A stretch of 64,000 nucleotides of DNA from Prosapia bicincta (taxonomy: Eukaryota; Arthropoda; Insecta; Hemiptera; Cercopidae), in the NCBI GenBank assembly GCA_036971475.1, contig JBAIZL010000006.1, positions 98,312,728-98,376,727 of the forward strand, in the 5' to 3' direction. Every line of letters starts with the position of its first letter. Position 1 is the first letter of the stretch. The notes beneath the pieces are model-generated. The model was not told the DNA's origin and ran no database searches. It was given only the letters and a program-made list of their open reading frames with translations. Below, one piece after another: positions 1 through 12,600 of this stretch. The position numbers and the translations under genes were made by a program.

Positions 1-560
1 TAATCAGCTAATTTATACGAACCTAGCGACACCAAGCGGATTCTCCTGAAACTAACTTGAGCCGCGAAATTCAAACAAACCGCGTATTTTTTGAACAGGC
101 CTCGTATAGTGGGAAAGATTTATACTTATTATACTAATCAACTATTAAAAGCTTATTACAGAATACTTTATATATTTATTACACTGGAGAAAATCCATTG
201 CCATTAGTGTGGGTGAATCCAAGATATGTGTGTGACTCCAGAATATAAATATCGAAACTTAACTCTGGTATCAAAAATGAACTTTGCTATTCAGATATTA
301 TATATTATTAGCTTTAATTGTAATAAGTAAAGTCTCAGTTTCAGAAATGTTACAGAGTTAATGTAAGTTTATAAACAAAATATAAATAACATTTAAAGAA
401 TATTTGAAAGTATTGTCACAAAGTATTAACCATTTCAAATAATTAAAATGAAATACATTCACTTACTTTTTAACCTATAAATTTTGGTGTCTACAAAATT
501 TATCATTGTTAGTACTTTGTGTGTGTATTTTGTTTCAATATATTTCTTATTTGATTTCAG
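1..560 (+). other. zip: Intron sequence upstream of the IQ exon
   Basis: AT-rich non-coding sequence ending in the TTTGATTTCAG acceptor of the exon at 561. I see no exon, repeat or RNA gene in it; short open frames here have no coding character. Confidence 0.6.
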
Positions 561-698
561 GCTTTTTGTCGAGGCTACCTGGCAAGACGTAACTACCAGA
601 AGCGTCTGCAGCAGCTCAATGCCATTCGAATTATTCAACGAAATTGTTCTGCTTATCTCAAGTTGAGGAATTGGCAATGGTGGCGATTATACACCAAG
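561..698 (+). CDS. zip: zip exon 1 of window: IQ motif and head-rod junction
   Basis: 46 codons, phase 0 on both sides, with acceptor TTTGATTTCAG and donor AAG|GTAATA. It begins [15 protein letters not shown], which is part of an IQ light-chain-binding motif, and ends [10 protein letters not shown], the invariant tryptophan-rich junction where the lever arm meets the coiled coil. Regulatory light chain should bind here. The previous exon is outside the window. Confidence 0.93.
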
Positions 699-3600
699 GT
701 AATATCTTTTGTATGGGTTGTATAGTAACAAAAAAAACCAATAATTAAAATATTTGAAACTAAAAAATATCTTACTTTTGATTTAGAAAAAATATATTAT
801 TTACATGACAGGATTGGTAAACTATTAACATTCAAAGTAGGTCACTTATGCCTGCACAAACTTAACTCATTGATCCTTTGGCTAAGAAAAAACACTGCCA
901 TTCGAAAAGTTTCTTTTTAATGTTTTTGTGGCTTATTTTATTGTTTTTTTACTTTAAAATTGGATGGTTTCAATAGCATCTTCAATTTTAGAAATAACTG
1001 TAATTAGATTGAAAATCATATTTAGTGAGTAGGGCTATTAATGAATACTGGAATTTAATGTTTCACCTAGTAAATCTGGCTCAGATGCGATAAATGAGAT
1101 ACAGCTTTGTCTTGATTCGCCTTCCAGTTTTTTTGTCATTCGGAAATCCAGTATTTCATCTGCATCACAAAATTAACTTAGAACGTTTTATAGTACTTTT
1201 TTAATGTGTTTTATCTTCTGAAATGTCTTTGTAAAACAATTCCATGGACAAGAAAGTTCAGTTTCTATATCACTCCTTCATCTACTTTTACATATTTATC
1301 ATCTGTTAGGCTTTTTTGCCTTAGGAATTCTGATTCCATTGCAAGAATTGTGTTTTATTTTTAACTAAAACCGGTTTAACTCTTTGATTACCAACATCTT
1401 CATGTTCTGATACATTGTCTGGGAGCAACATATTTTTCAAATATTTTTGAAATATTTCTTTTTCAAACATCTTTTATTATTTCACTATTTTTAGTATTTG
1501 ATATAAAAATATTTAATATTTATAAAAGTATAAATTTCATTAACATTAGTACCAGTCCAAATTTTCAGTTTTTAATTGTCAGACATTGTAGTATTTTCAG
1601 AGACAAGGTTGTAATATTCATTGGTTCCGGTAACAATTTTGTTAACCAAATCTCTATCAAAACATATTTTGAAAAAGTCTAATTATTTAGGTTCTGGTTC
1701 AAAACACCTTTGTTAGAAATGCCTGAGTTATTTTTATAAAAATAATGAAACTTGAGAACGAAATTGTCCTCGGGCCATTGAAAAGTGTAAAATACCACAG
1801 AAACTACGAAACGATCGGCAAACATGTTAGACTTTGCACAAAAAAGTACTCTGTGTAGCCTTTATTGTCCAAATAATATAAATATTTAACCTAGAGTTCA
1901 GTACAATGCATAGAAAAACAAATCATAAATGCACGGCAATGCTAATCTGAGAGAAATTATTAAATGTTTATAGGAATGCTCTCGGTACCCATAGTGTGAT
2001 CTCATGTACTGGTACATGAGTGCTAATTAAAGGGCTAAACAAGACTTATCTCCAGCTATCATGGTGTTTAGAAATTCAGGAGCAGTGTTGGTACTATCCA
2101 GCAGGTCTTGTGCAACATTAAAATAGGTTTTGTCTGTTCTATACCAACGACAATTTGGACACAAATTCACAAAAATTTTGGGCTATTTCAAATTATACAA
2201 AATTCCACGGGCTGAATCTTTATTAATCACAAAATTTTTCACTACCTCTGTTGCTAATAAATGACAATCACCAATTACCAGATTTTCATAAAAGAACAAA
2301 TACTAATTTCTTCTTTACTTCCTTTGACTGGTCACTTTTTACCAATATGTAGTCAATTTTTAATTGGTTGAACCACTCCCTTATTTCAAATACATATGTA
2401 GTACTGTCTTTTCAAATTTCTCCTGAATCATACAATTTGATTGGCACTTATAATCATAACGTTTCTGACAATATTTAATGCAGAATTGTGCTCAATGCAT
2501 AAAGTTATTTTGAGAATAATCGAGAATCCTACAAACAGCTATCATTGCAGACAGGGACTGGGACTCTCAAAGGCAGAGACAAAATTAAGTTATACTTTAT
2601 AAGCTGTCTCCTTCCATTGTTCACACTAACATCTCCAATCCAGTATAAGAGCTAGAGAAGTTACACTTAGAGTAATGAACCAAACAGAAATAAAAACCCT
2701 GAGAGGTCTGTATTTTCTTATACTAATGATAACTCAATTTACATAAAAGTTAATATCCAGTGTAGTTTAAAGTGGAGAAATGTTAACTAGAAGGTTTGCA
2801 CATTATAGATATAAATTAAGATTTACTGAGGGGCAGAAAACAGTACTATTGTCACTAATGAAAGTCTTTCCATCATACAACTACATTTATTCGAAGGAGG
2901 TTTGATATGGCCTATTTTTAGTTTCTTAGGATTAACACATTTTTGTCTAAAACAGGTAAAGCCATTGTTAGAAGTGACAAAACAAGAAGAGAAACTCACT
3001 CAGAAGGAAGATGAGCTGAAACAAGTTCGGGAAAAATTAGATTCTCAAGTACGGAGCTCTGAGGAGTATGAGCGGCGTTTGCAAGTTGCTTTAGAAGAGA
3101 AAACTGTGTTGGCAGAACAGTTGCAAGCTGAAGTAGAGTTGTGTGCCGAGGCTGAAGAAATGAGGATCAGGTGGGTTCAAAACTATTATATCACTCAAAC
3201 GGGATTTACTTGAACAAAAAACTGTTCAAAGCTTTATGCCAACAGTAAGTGCAAGAATCTTTTTTGTTCCTGACCATTTCAGTACTGTTAGTTGGCAAAA
3301 AGCTTTGGACAGTTTGTTTATTGAAGTATGTTCATTCGAGTAACAGTAAACCTCAGTTACAACAGGCTTGTATATTCACATTGTTTAGTATTCACGTGTT
3401 TTATAATAGACCATCGTTTTTGTTTTGGTTGGTCTTCAACTCAAAACAGGTTCTTTTGCGGTTATTCTCTTTTTTCTCGAATAGATTTGATGGGGACAGC
3501 ATTACTATTGGTTTTTTTGTACCTTTTTCTCACCATTGTAAAACATTTAACTTGCTTAAAATAGAACAAAGGTAAATGATATAAATGGTAAGAAATCAAC

Positions 3601-6600
3601 AAGCTAAATATTTTTAATTCTTTTTTATTTTTAAATTCTCACTTGAAATGAATTTGATAACAGATTCAGATATAAAGAAAGTAGGTTTTATAAAACTAAA
3701 TATATAGTGTGGATAATAAATACTTTATATCATGTACCCCGGATGCTTTAATTGTACATACTTAATATAATAGCATAATACATGATTGGTAAATAATTAG
3801 ATTTGTTCAATATGTCAACGAATTATGTATATTTTCTCTTTAGGCATTTTAAAAATGTTTTTTTTGTATTAAACATAAAATGATACTTACAATATAGTTT
3901 TGCTAATTATTTTACATTTTATAGTTTTTAATTAATTACTATAATTATAAATCTATACTTTTTATTTCTTTATCTGTTTATAGACTTGCAGCTCGTAAAC
4001 AAGAACTTGAAGAAATATTACATGACTTAGAAGCAAGGATAGAAGAAGAAGAAGAAAGGTCAAATATTTTATCCACTGAAAAGAAAAAACTTCAGTTAAA
4101 CATTCAGGTAATTGAATGAAATATATAAACAAGCCGACTTACATTTTTGAAGCATGATCTTTTAGTGATTACTATTCTTTTTTGAGGAGATTGACAACAA
4201 TTTTTATTTGTTCCAAAAATATAAAGAATTTTCTTATTTTTACCTACAGTAGACTCATGATCATCCATGGTATTGTGTAGTGTGGTAATCGTGAATAAAA
4301 AACTTCCACAGATAAACTACAATGCATATTCACTGACTCCAGATCTGCCATCCAGGCTCTCCTAAATTCATCCACAGTAGACTACTCCTTTCGCATTACT
4401 GAAATAAGAAAATTTGCTAACAACCTGAATAAAATGTTGAAGGACATAACTCTTCAACGCATTGTGGAATACCAGGAAACGAAAGGGCCGATGAAACAGC
4501 TAAAGCGGCATCCCGTATGTGCCCAACATTTAAAACCAAGTATCCACTCAAGTATTGTAAAAGCTTGGCAAATTAATACTTTCATAAATGTTGGTCTGAA
4601 TCTTGGAAAGAAGAAGCCACAGGTCGTCATCTTTTTCAATTTCAGCCTGAACCGTTGAGTGAGGACAAATTCAGGAAAGTTTTATGTCCGATTGCAGCTC
4701 AACCACAATCCGGCCATCTAGTGATGGACGAATATTTATTTAGATTTGGTCTTTCGAATTCTCCAATCTGTGCACTTTGTGAGGGTGAAGATGAAAGCAT
4801 AATGCACATTTTGTTTGACTGCACGTACCTCATACCAATGAGGGACTTTCTGAGAGCCGAAGTGGAAACATGGAAAGATATTCTCATAAACAAGAAGCAT
4901 TGGGGGCTGGCAAGGATAATATACCATGGACATCGGGCTATCTGCTACTCTTGAAGCTTGTGCAAAGAAGTAAAGTAAAAGATAAACTGCAAAATTTTCA
5001 GTAGATTTTAAAAAAATAATAAAACTAACAAAATCTTTATGTACAAACTATACCTGATTCTCTGTCAACAATTTGTTCATCAGTAGAATGTTCAAAACCT
5101 AGATCATTGGCATCACAATTAATCTGCTCAACAGTGTTTCTTTCGTTAAGGGAACAACATTTTTTGTTCAAATGTCTAATTGTGGATTCTCTTACGTATA
5201 CTCCAAGCTAATTTGCTTTTTCAAAAAGCGAATTTCAATTTGTTTTATCATTTCTAGTTTCTCTTGGATTGATAAAACCTCTTTTTCCCTTTAATCAGTA
5301 AATTTAGTACAAAATCTCAAATCACAAAACAAGCAAATTGCTATCACGAAGTTGGGAAAACTAAAATCGCTATACACACGAACTACCTGTTATGCCCAAG
5401 ATGACAAAGCTACGATGAACAAGAAAATGAGATGTTGCAAGGAAAAATACTAGGATGGGAGTTGAGATCTAATATAGTCTTCGTGTATTACAATGGATGA
5501 GATACTTTAGTAAATAAACGTTCGGTTCTGAGAGCTGTGACTCAAAGTTTTCGAGTATTAGACAGGGCAATACACTTTATAAACAAAATATTTTTCCTTC
5601 TAACATCTAATTTATCTATAACTAGGGTTAAAAAAAATAAAAATACAAAGACTGAGGATAATCTACTGTTTATGCTTTAGCAACAAGTAAGTGTATTACT
5701 TTGTCTGTTTTGCATTTTTGTTTTTGGTTGATTGAAATTTTATGTAGATATGGTGAAAGTCTTTAAAAATAACCTTAGCATTTGTTACTCAAACATTTTG
5801 TTATTATTTAATAACAATTTTCTTTTAATGCCACAGTAACTACAAACAAGGTAGATGTTCTCTCAAACATTGTCTGAAATTTTTAATGTCTTATTTGTTA
5901 GTTATGCAACTGCTGTAAGTATTGCAAAACAAAATAATTTTCTGTAAAAGAATCTACATCATTTTAAATATTTGCATTTGATTTTTCTTTTCATTCGATT
6001 AAATTTCACTTGGAACTTTTTGTAATATGTACTCAGCACCTTCTATATAATGGAATAGTGATTGAGAGTGCAAAAGACACAAGCTCAAATACCTGAAAGT
6101 GAATTAAATAGGTTTAGGGTCCACATTTTTTTTAAAACTTTTTTTGTAGTTATTATGAATATAAATGTATAAATATATTATTGAAACATATATATTATAT
6201 AAATGTATTGTACTATAAATTGATATGTTTAACCAAACAGCTTGCCAACCTTCATTAAGTTGAGCTTTTTATTAACAACACATCATTCTTATAGTTTTGT
6301 TCCACCAGATTGTTGGTATAAAGCTTAGAAATATGTAACTAATGCAACACGAAAATCTAAATTTATTTATGTGTATATAAATGCATATAATTTTTCTTTG
6401 TAAGTGTCAGTGAGTGCTTTGAACTATGAATTCTTATTGGTCATCATTTTCTGGTATTCTTAGCAGATCTCCTCAGCATAATTCAGTTATGTTGTCATTC
6501 CATTTCCAACACTGCTTGTCTGCATTTCAAGCTTGTTTTTCAGTTCTATAATTCTGATCAACGAAGCACTGATCCCATCACTTGGATTTACATTTTCTTG

Positions 6601-9600
6601 TTGACTGTGGATGTATTTTAATCCCACCATAGGGAATTTAAGTACTCCATACTTTCTAAAGTGTCTTATATATTCTTTGATGTTTGTTTGGTCTAATCCC
6701 ATTATATCAAAATAAGTACATAGATATGATTCTTGAGAAACCCGTTCTCTATTTCATTTAAACCAAGACAATCTAGTCTTTGGCAAAAGCAAGTGTATAT
6801 ACAAAAGAACTCTCATTTTCTTACTGATCTGAGATCCTATACTCCTTTACTGCTCTCTCATCTCTTTTAGAACCTGTTTCATGATATGGAACCTCTCTAA
6901 ATTTTATCATATAAACTTCCTAGACTATAAGTATAAATCACAATTAGCCACTATAGCAATTAGGCTTTGTTTATATTCTCTTATAATTTTCTTCTTTTGC
7001 CTCAAACTATTTGAAACTAAAAATCTGTCCATGTAGAGATTGAGCCCAGTAGTGACACAAACATTTGTTATATATCAGTGTCTTGTTATGGTTATAATTC
7101 ATCTCTCATGATATTCTACAGTTACATTGTAGTATTACAGTATTCCAGTATGAAACATTGTGCAGTGTAGAAAAAGTAGTGAAACAAGTTTTGTATTTCA
7201 CGAAACAACTAAAAATTGAAGAAAATAGTAACTAGGAGAAAAGATTTTTGATATTAGGCTTTTTTTTAGGACTTAGAAGAGCAGTTGGAGGAAGAAGAAG
7301 CAGCTAGGCAGAAGCTACAGTTGGAGAAAGTTCAGTGTGATGCGAGGCTTAAGAAGATGGAGGAAGATCTGGCCATGTCTGATGATACAAACCAAAAACT
7401 TTCAAAGGAGAGAAAGGTAATATCTTTTTGAATATACAGTATTACTTCCAATTTTGTATAACATAAAGCTTAGCTTATAAAGCAGCAATCATTTAACACA
7501 AGTGAGGGGATTTTCAAAATTCCATTTTGAGCCTCTTTCAACATCTTTATGTTAAAGAGCTTTGTAATCCAAAGGTTTTTAATCTGGCTGGAGGGGTGAG
7601 AGTAGAAGGTTTTCAGGGATTCACAGATAAGTGCACTGAAAAACTGCTTACAGGTAAGAGGTACGCATCCTCAATTAGGTGTACCAGCTAGTATGAAATA
7701 ATATGTGCATATTGAACTATTATGTTGTATTTTGTAGCATATCTTGTAGATCGTGATGTTAGATATTTGTTATTAAGTTAATTTCTCTGTGCTCAAGCAT
7801 AAAATCTCTGGAGGAGAGGTAAAAGTCTTAGTTTATTATTTTCATTTTACCATTTTATTATGAAAATTATTATGAAAATATATAATATTATATTTATATC
7901 TACACTATGCATTAAAAAAAAATAAATTCAAAATGTGCAAGGCCCGAACCAAGCTGATCACTGTAGTGTTGCAGCATTATTATATTAATTGTAAAGTTAA
8001 ATATATTTATATGTTATATAAATATTTATATGAAAAAGAAATTCAATAGACCTAATCGGCTTCAGTTTCATACCCAGACTGTAATTTTTGACCAAACATT
8101 AATGGAAGGTGGTGCAGCCTTATATCAGTATTAAAAAGGAAATCACAGAGCCTGAAAGTTTGAGAACCCCAGCTTTAATCCATTAATTTTCATTGAGATA
8201 AATTGTATACATTTTTCATGATCAATTTAAAAAGATTAGCTGACTTAAATTAAAAAAATAAAATGTTCGAGGAAAAGTCATTTAAAATTTTTGTATTCAG
8301 GTGTTGGAAGAGCGAGCTGCAGATCTGGCACAGGCTTTAGCAGAAGAAGAGGAAAAAGCAAAACATTTGGGCAAGTTAAAATCAAAACAAGAAGCTACTA
8401 TAGCAGAACTAGAAGAGAGATTATTGAAAGACCATCAGCAACGACAGGAAATGGACAGAACGAAAAGAAAAGTTGAAACCGAAGTATGTATAAATTGTTA
8501 TACTATCTAGTTTTTTTATGTATGTAGTTTTGGTTTTTGGGCATGTAGGGATGTACATAAGAACTATTCGAATGAATAAATGTCATATTTTATAACAGTT
8601 TACAATTATTTATTCAGAAGTAGAATTTAGATAAAAAATTTTATAATGAAATTCGTAGTATTGCCTATATTGACTGTGGTATAGTTACTGCATTGATTAT
8701 TACAAGTAGGTTTTTATTAGTTTGATCTGTAGGTAATTTTTCTTGAATTTATAGGATAATGATTACTGTGTGCTAATCTTTTCATACATATGATTGCTTG
8801 GAATAAATAAGAGACTGGCTTACATGCATCCTTTTCTCATGTTTTTCTAGAACATGCTTATTAATTACTCTTACTTCCAAACATAATAAATAAAACAATC
8901 TCACTATTGTAATGATGAGGAGTGGCAGCATTGACACATTGCACTAGAAGCTTGTGTTAAAAATAGATCTTGCCATTAAGAAAATTTGCATTTTTTATAT
9001 TTGTACTGATAAAGCAGTTCCTCAATAGTCTGGCAAATATCGGACTGAAGCACTGTCAGATTACTGGGAGGTTAAAACCTAAAAACTAATATAGGTTTCA
9101 AAATATTGCTCATTTATATATTCCTTTACTGACAAAGTTATCATATATTCAAGATATGTTCCTGCTAAATGTATATTATTTTAACCCTCCAAGTGCTGGT
9201 AATAACACTCTGTACTGCTAGGTGTTTTAATGTTGATGCGTAAGATTTTACGAGGGCTGTTTTTTTTTTCAACTTCCGACTGTACCGCTAGATGGCAGGG
9301 CAAGCGGCATCGACTGCGCACCTCTCCCACTACAACCTCACTCATTTTTGGGCGTCCGACGCCATTACCAGTTTATCCAGTGACACATAAACATGGCTAC
9401 CTTGATAGAATCTCCCGCCACGTGTGAGTTGCGAAGTGTCATTCGTTTCTTGCAAGCTGAAGGGTTATCCGCAGCAGAAATCACCGTAGAATGAAACGAG
9501 TATACGGTGAAAGCTTTATGAGTTACAGTGCAGTGTGTGATTGGTGTAGGAAATTTAAAGATGGACGAGTTGACATTCATGATGAAGGGGGCCAAGGACG

Positions 9601-12600
9601 AAAGTTGATAGCAAACGAAGACCTCGTTGAACGAGTTGACCAAAGTGTAAGAAGCAATCGGAGGTTTACGATTACGGAGCTATCCAATCGGTTTCCTGAT
9701 ATTTCAAGGTCAGTCCTATACACTATCGTAACTGATAAGTTAGGCTACAAAAAACTTTGTGCTCGATGGGTGCCGAAGATGTTGACTGATGACCACAAAG
9801 CTCGGCAAATGGCGTCACGAATCGTTACGAAGCTGATGGCGATGATTTTTTGAACAAAATCATGACAGGAGATGAGACATGGGTTCTGTACGACACCCCA
9901 GAAACGAAACAGCAGTCCCAACAATGGATGCATTCAAACTCTCCAAACAAACCCAAAAAATTCAAAAAAACGTTCAACAACAGAAAGATTATGGCCACTG
10001 TGTTTTGGGATCAAAAAGGTGTTTTGCTTGTGGAGTTTTTAGAGCTAGGGACCACAATCAGTGCAGAAGGATACTGTGGTACGTTACAACGTTTGCGGAG
10101 AGCTATCCAGAACAAAAGGAGGGGAAAGCTCACACCAGGAGTTGTGCTCATTCATGACAACGCCCGTCCTCACAGTGCTGCTCTGACGAAACGTCTTCTT
10201 GACGGGTTTAAATGGGACGTTTTTGACCATCCGGCGTATAGCCCTGATTTAGCGCCGAGCGACTATCATCTTTTCCCGGAACTGAAGATGATGCTAGGAG
10301 GGCAGAGCTTCCGAACTGACGACGCACTGCAAGTCGCCATGAAAACCCATCTCAAATCACTGGCGGCAAACTTCTATGAAAGAGGTATTAAGAAGCTTGT
10401 ACACAGGTATGAAAAATGCCTCAATTTAAAAGGCGATTATGTTGAAAAGTAACTAATAATGTACCTAACTCTTGATAATAAATTTATTTAATTACTCTCA
10501 CTAGTTTTATTTTTATACCACATCGGAAGTTGATAAAAAAACAGCCCTCGTATGTTTAATTAAATATAAAATACCTCTGAAGTATAACATATTTTATATC
10601 AAAATATTCACAATAACCAATAGAATAAAATTATGTAAAACAGAAACTTACCAAATTATATTCAAGCTTAAAAAACTGCTGATGAATAGAAAACAAAAAT
10701 TTTACTTGAAAATGTTTCTTCCTTTCCAGTTAATCTTAGAAACACAATTGTAAAATACTTGAAATCAAAAATATACAAAAGATGCACAGTTTAGTCCTGA
10801 ATGTAGAAACGTATAACATAGATAGTTTATATTAAAAAAGTAATTAGTGTTTTTAACATAATACGCACCACCGTAACCAAGAAAAATCATCAAAAATGTC
10901 TTATTATTTATTTTCTAACTAGGTTTGTAGGATAACTTGTGAGCAGGCAAGCTTGACTTCCTTGGCAATTATTATCACTTAAGTTTACAAATATAACATA
11001 AAAATGAAAATAATATAGGTCTATATACATATTTACACATTATGTCTATGTACATGTCAATGCCTATTCTGGAATCCTATTCTGCTGCACGCTTTTTGAT
11101 GTCTCGCCCTTTAGGTCTCCATAAGTGTTCTAAGTCCTTATACCAATCAGGGTAGACACCAGATTTACACCCTGGGCACCAGAACCTACTTTTGGATTTT
11201 TTTCCAAGGCACCAACGTGCACTACAACCTATGACTCTTGTAAACAGACTGTTGACTCACGAGTCGTTCAATTAGGCCTTTTACGTCATCCAACAAGTTT
11301 TCCCGGGTAGATTGATAAATAAAGCAACTCTTTTCCTTTATTCTTATATAAAATATAACTGAATTGGAACATGGGTTTTTTTTCCGGACCAAGCCGTTAG
11401 CACTTCAGAAGGGAACCCAAACGGCTAGGACCGAGCCGTTAGCTCTTCGAGAGTTAATGTATACAAATCGATTGTTTGGTTAACACAAATCAATTTTCTA
11501 AATCTAGATATGCTATGAAGTCATTTGTTATATTCCAACTATAAATAAATACACACTTTTGTTCACATTTAATAAATATGTACATCCTCTTGCTGCCTTT
11601 GATAATTTGTTGGTTATGTATTGTAATACAAATCTAAATATTTAACAATAGTATTAGAAATATTGATGGTGTTATAGAAAATATATTTTAGTTTAAATGA
11701 TTTTTTTTATGAATCAACTGGCCATGTCATCTTTTGATATATTTCTCTTACATCAGGTTGTCCCATAGAATATGAGATAATAAAACGTTAAAGTAGTATG
11801 CAAGGTTATAAAGCAATGGTTATAAATAATTTAAACAAGTTGGGTACGAAAGGAAAGCACCTGAGTGTAACTCAGACCAAGAAAACAGCCTGTCTGGACT
11901 AAGAAAAAAAAGAAAATATATAAAAGTATGTATATATAATGTGTCTATCTGTGTTTATGTGTACAGTTTATAAAAATTGTTCACAAAGTTTTATAATCAC
12001 ATTTTGAACTGTTATATTTCAAGAATTTTTGAATCATCACCATTTTTTGTCATGAATTGTAGGTTAGCTGTCTGGATGAGTTAATCCCTGGAAATAGCTA
12101 GGTTGATGGGGATGGTCCATACAAATCGGGGGGGGGGGGTTAGGCAGAGTAATGAATTGCTAGATTATAGAAGAGCTGCTTTATTTATTTACTTACTTTG
12201 TATTTTATAAAAAATTTAGATAAGTTTCATTTTCAAGAAATTTCTGAAGCTTGATAAACCATTCTTATTTTTCTGTTTTGGAGTTTACTTTTAATTTCAG
12301 AAACAATACTTTCTGAACATTATTTCAAAAGCTTTTTCTTTTATGTAAAAGAAGTGTAAAATAAAAGTACAGTTGTTTAGATAGATTTTACAAGAGTAAA
12401 AAAACAACACACACACATACACCTAGAAAATCTTAGTTCAAAAAAGTGTAGAACTATATTGATGAGACAAACTTACAGGATTTGGCTTAGTGATGTTGAT
12501 TTAAAGAGTAGATAAAGAACAAAATATTTATAATTTATGACTAAAAAATTATATAAACCTAAAAACACCTAGTATTGTGTTGAAGCTGATGGAGACTAAG

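Larger units (their letters stand above)
4108..7269 (+). other. zip: zip intron (Tigger/LINE relics, otherwise featureless)
   Basis: Outside 4247-5668 I see only AT-rich sequence. A 71-codon minus-strand open frame at 6487-6702 has no recognisable similarity and is probably chance. Confidence 0.5.
9181..11457 (-). mobile_element. piggyBac-like TTAA element, split by a nested mariner
   Basis: TTAA at 9181-9184 and 11454-11457 flank imperfect inverted ends: left TTAACCCTCCAAGTGCT, right reversed TTAACTCTCGAAGAGCT (12 of 17 match or better). A minus-strand frame at 11077-11226 encodes a Cys-rich C-terminus (separate entry). The complete mariner at 9251-10550 lies 66 bp inside the left end, so the piggyBac-like element is older. 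Most of its transposase is missing. TTAA targets are diagnostic of piggyBac; the assignment rests on ends plus the Cys-rich tail. Confidence 0.5.

Noticed and set aside
860..2040. piggyBac relic around TTAACTC motifs at 862 and 1377
   Set aside because: Suggestive TTAA motifs and short minus-strand similarities, but no consistent ends or domain.
6487..6702. 71-codon minus-strand ORF as a gene
   Set aside because: No recognisable domain, AT-rich surroundings, length expected by chance in 64 kb.
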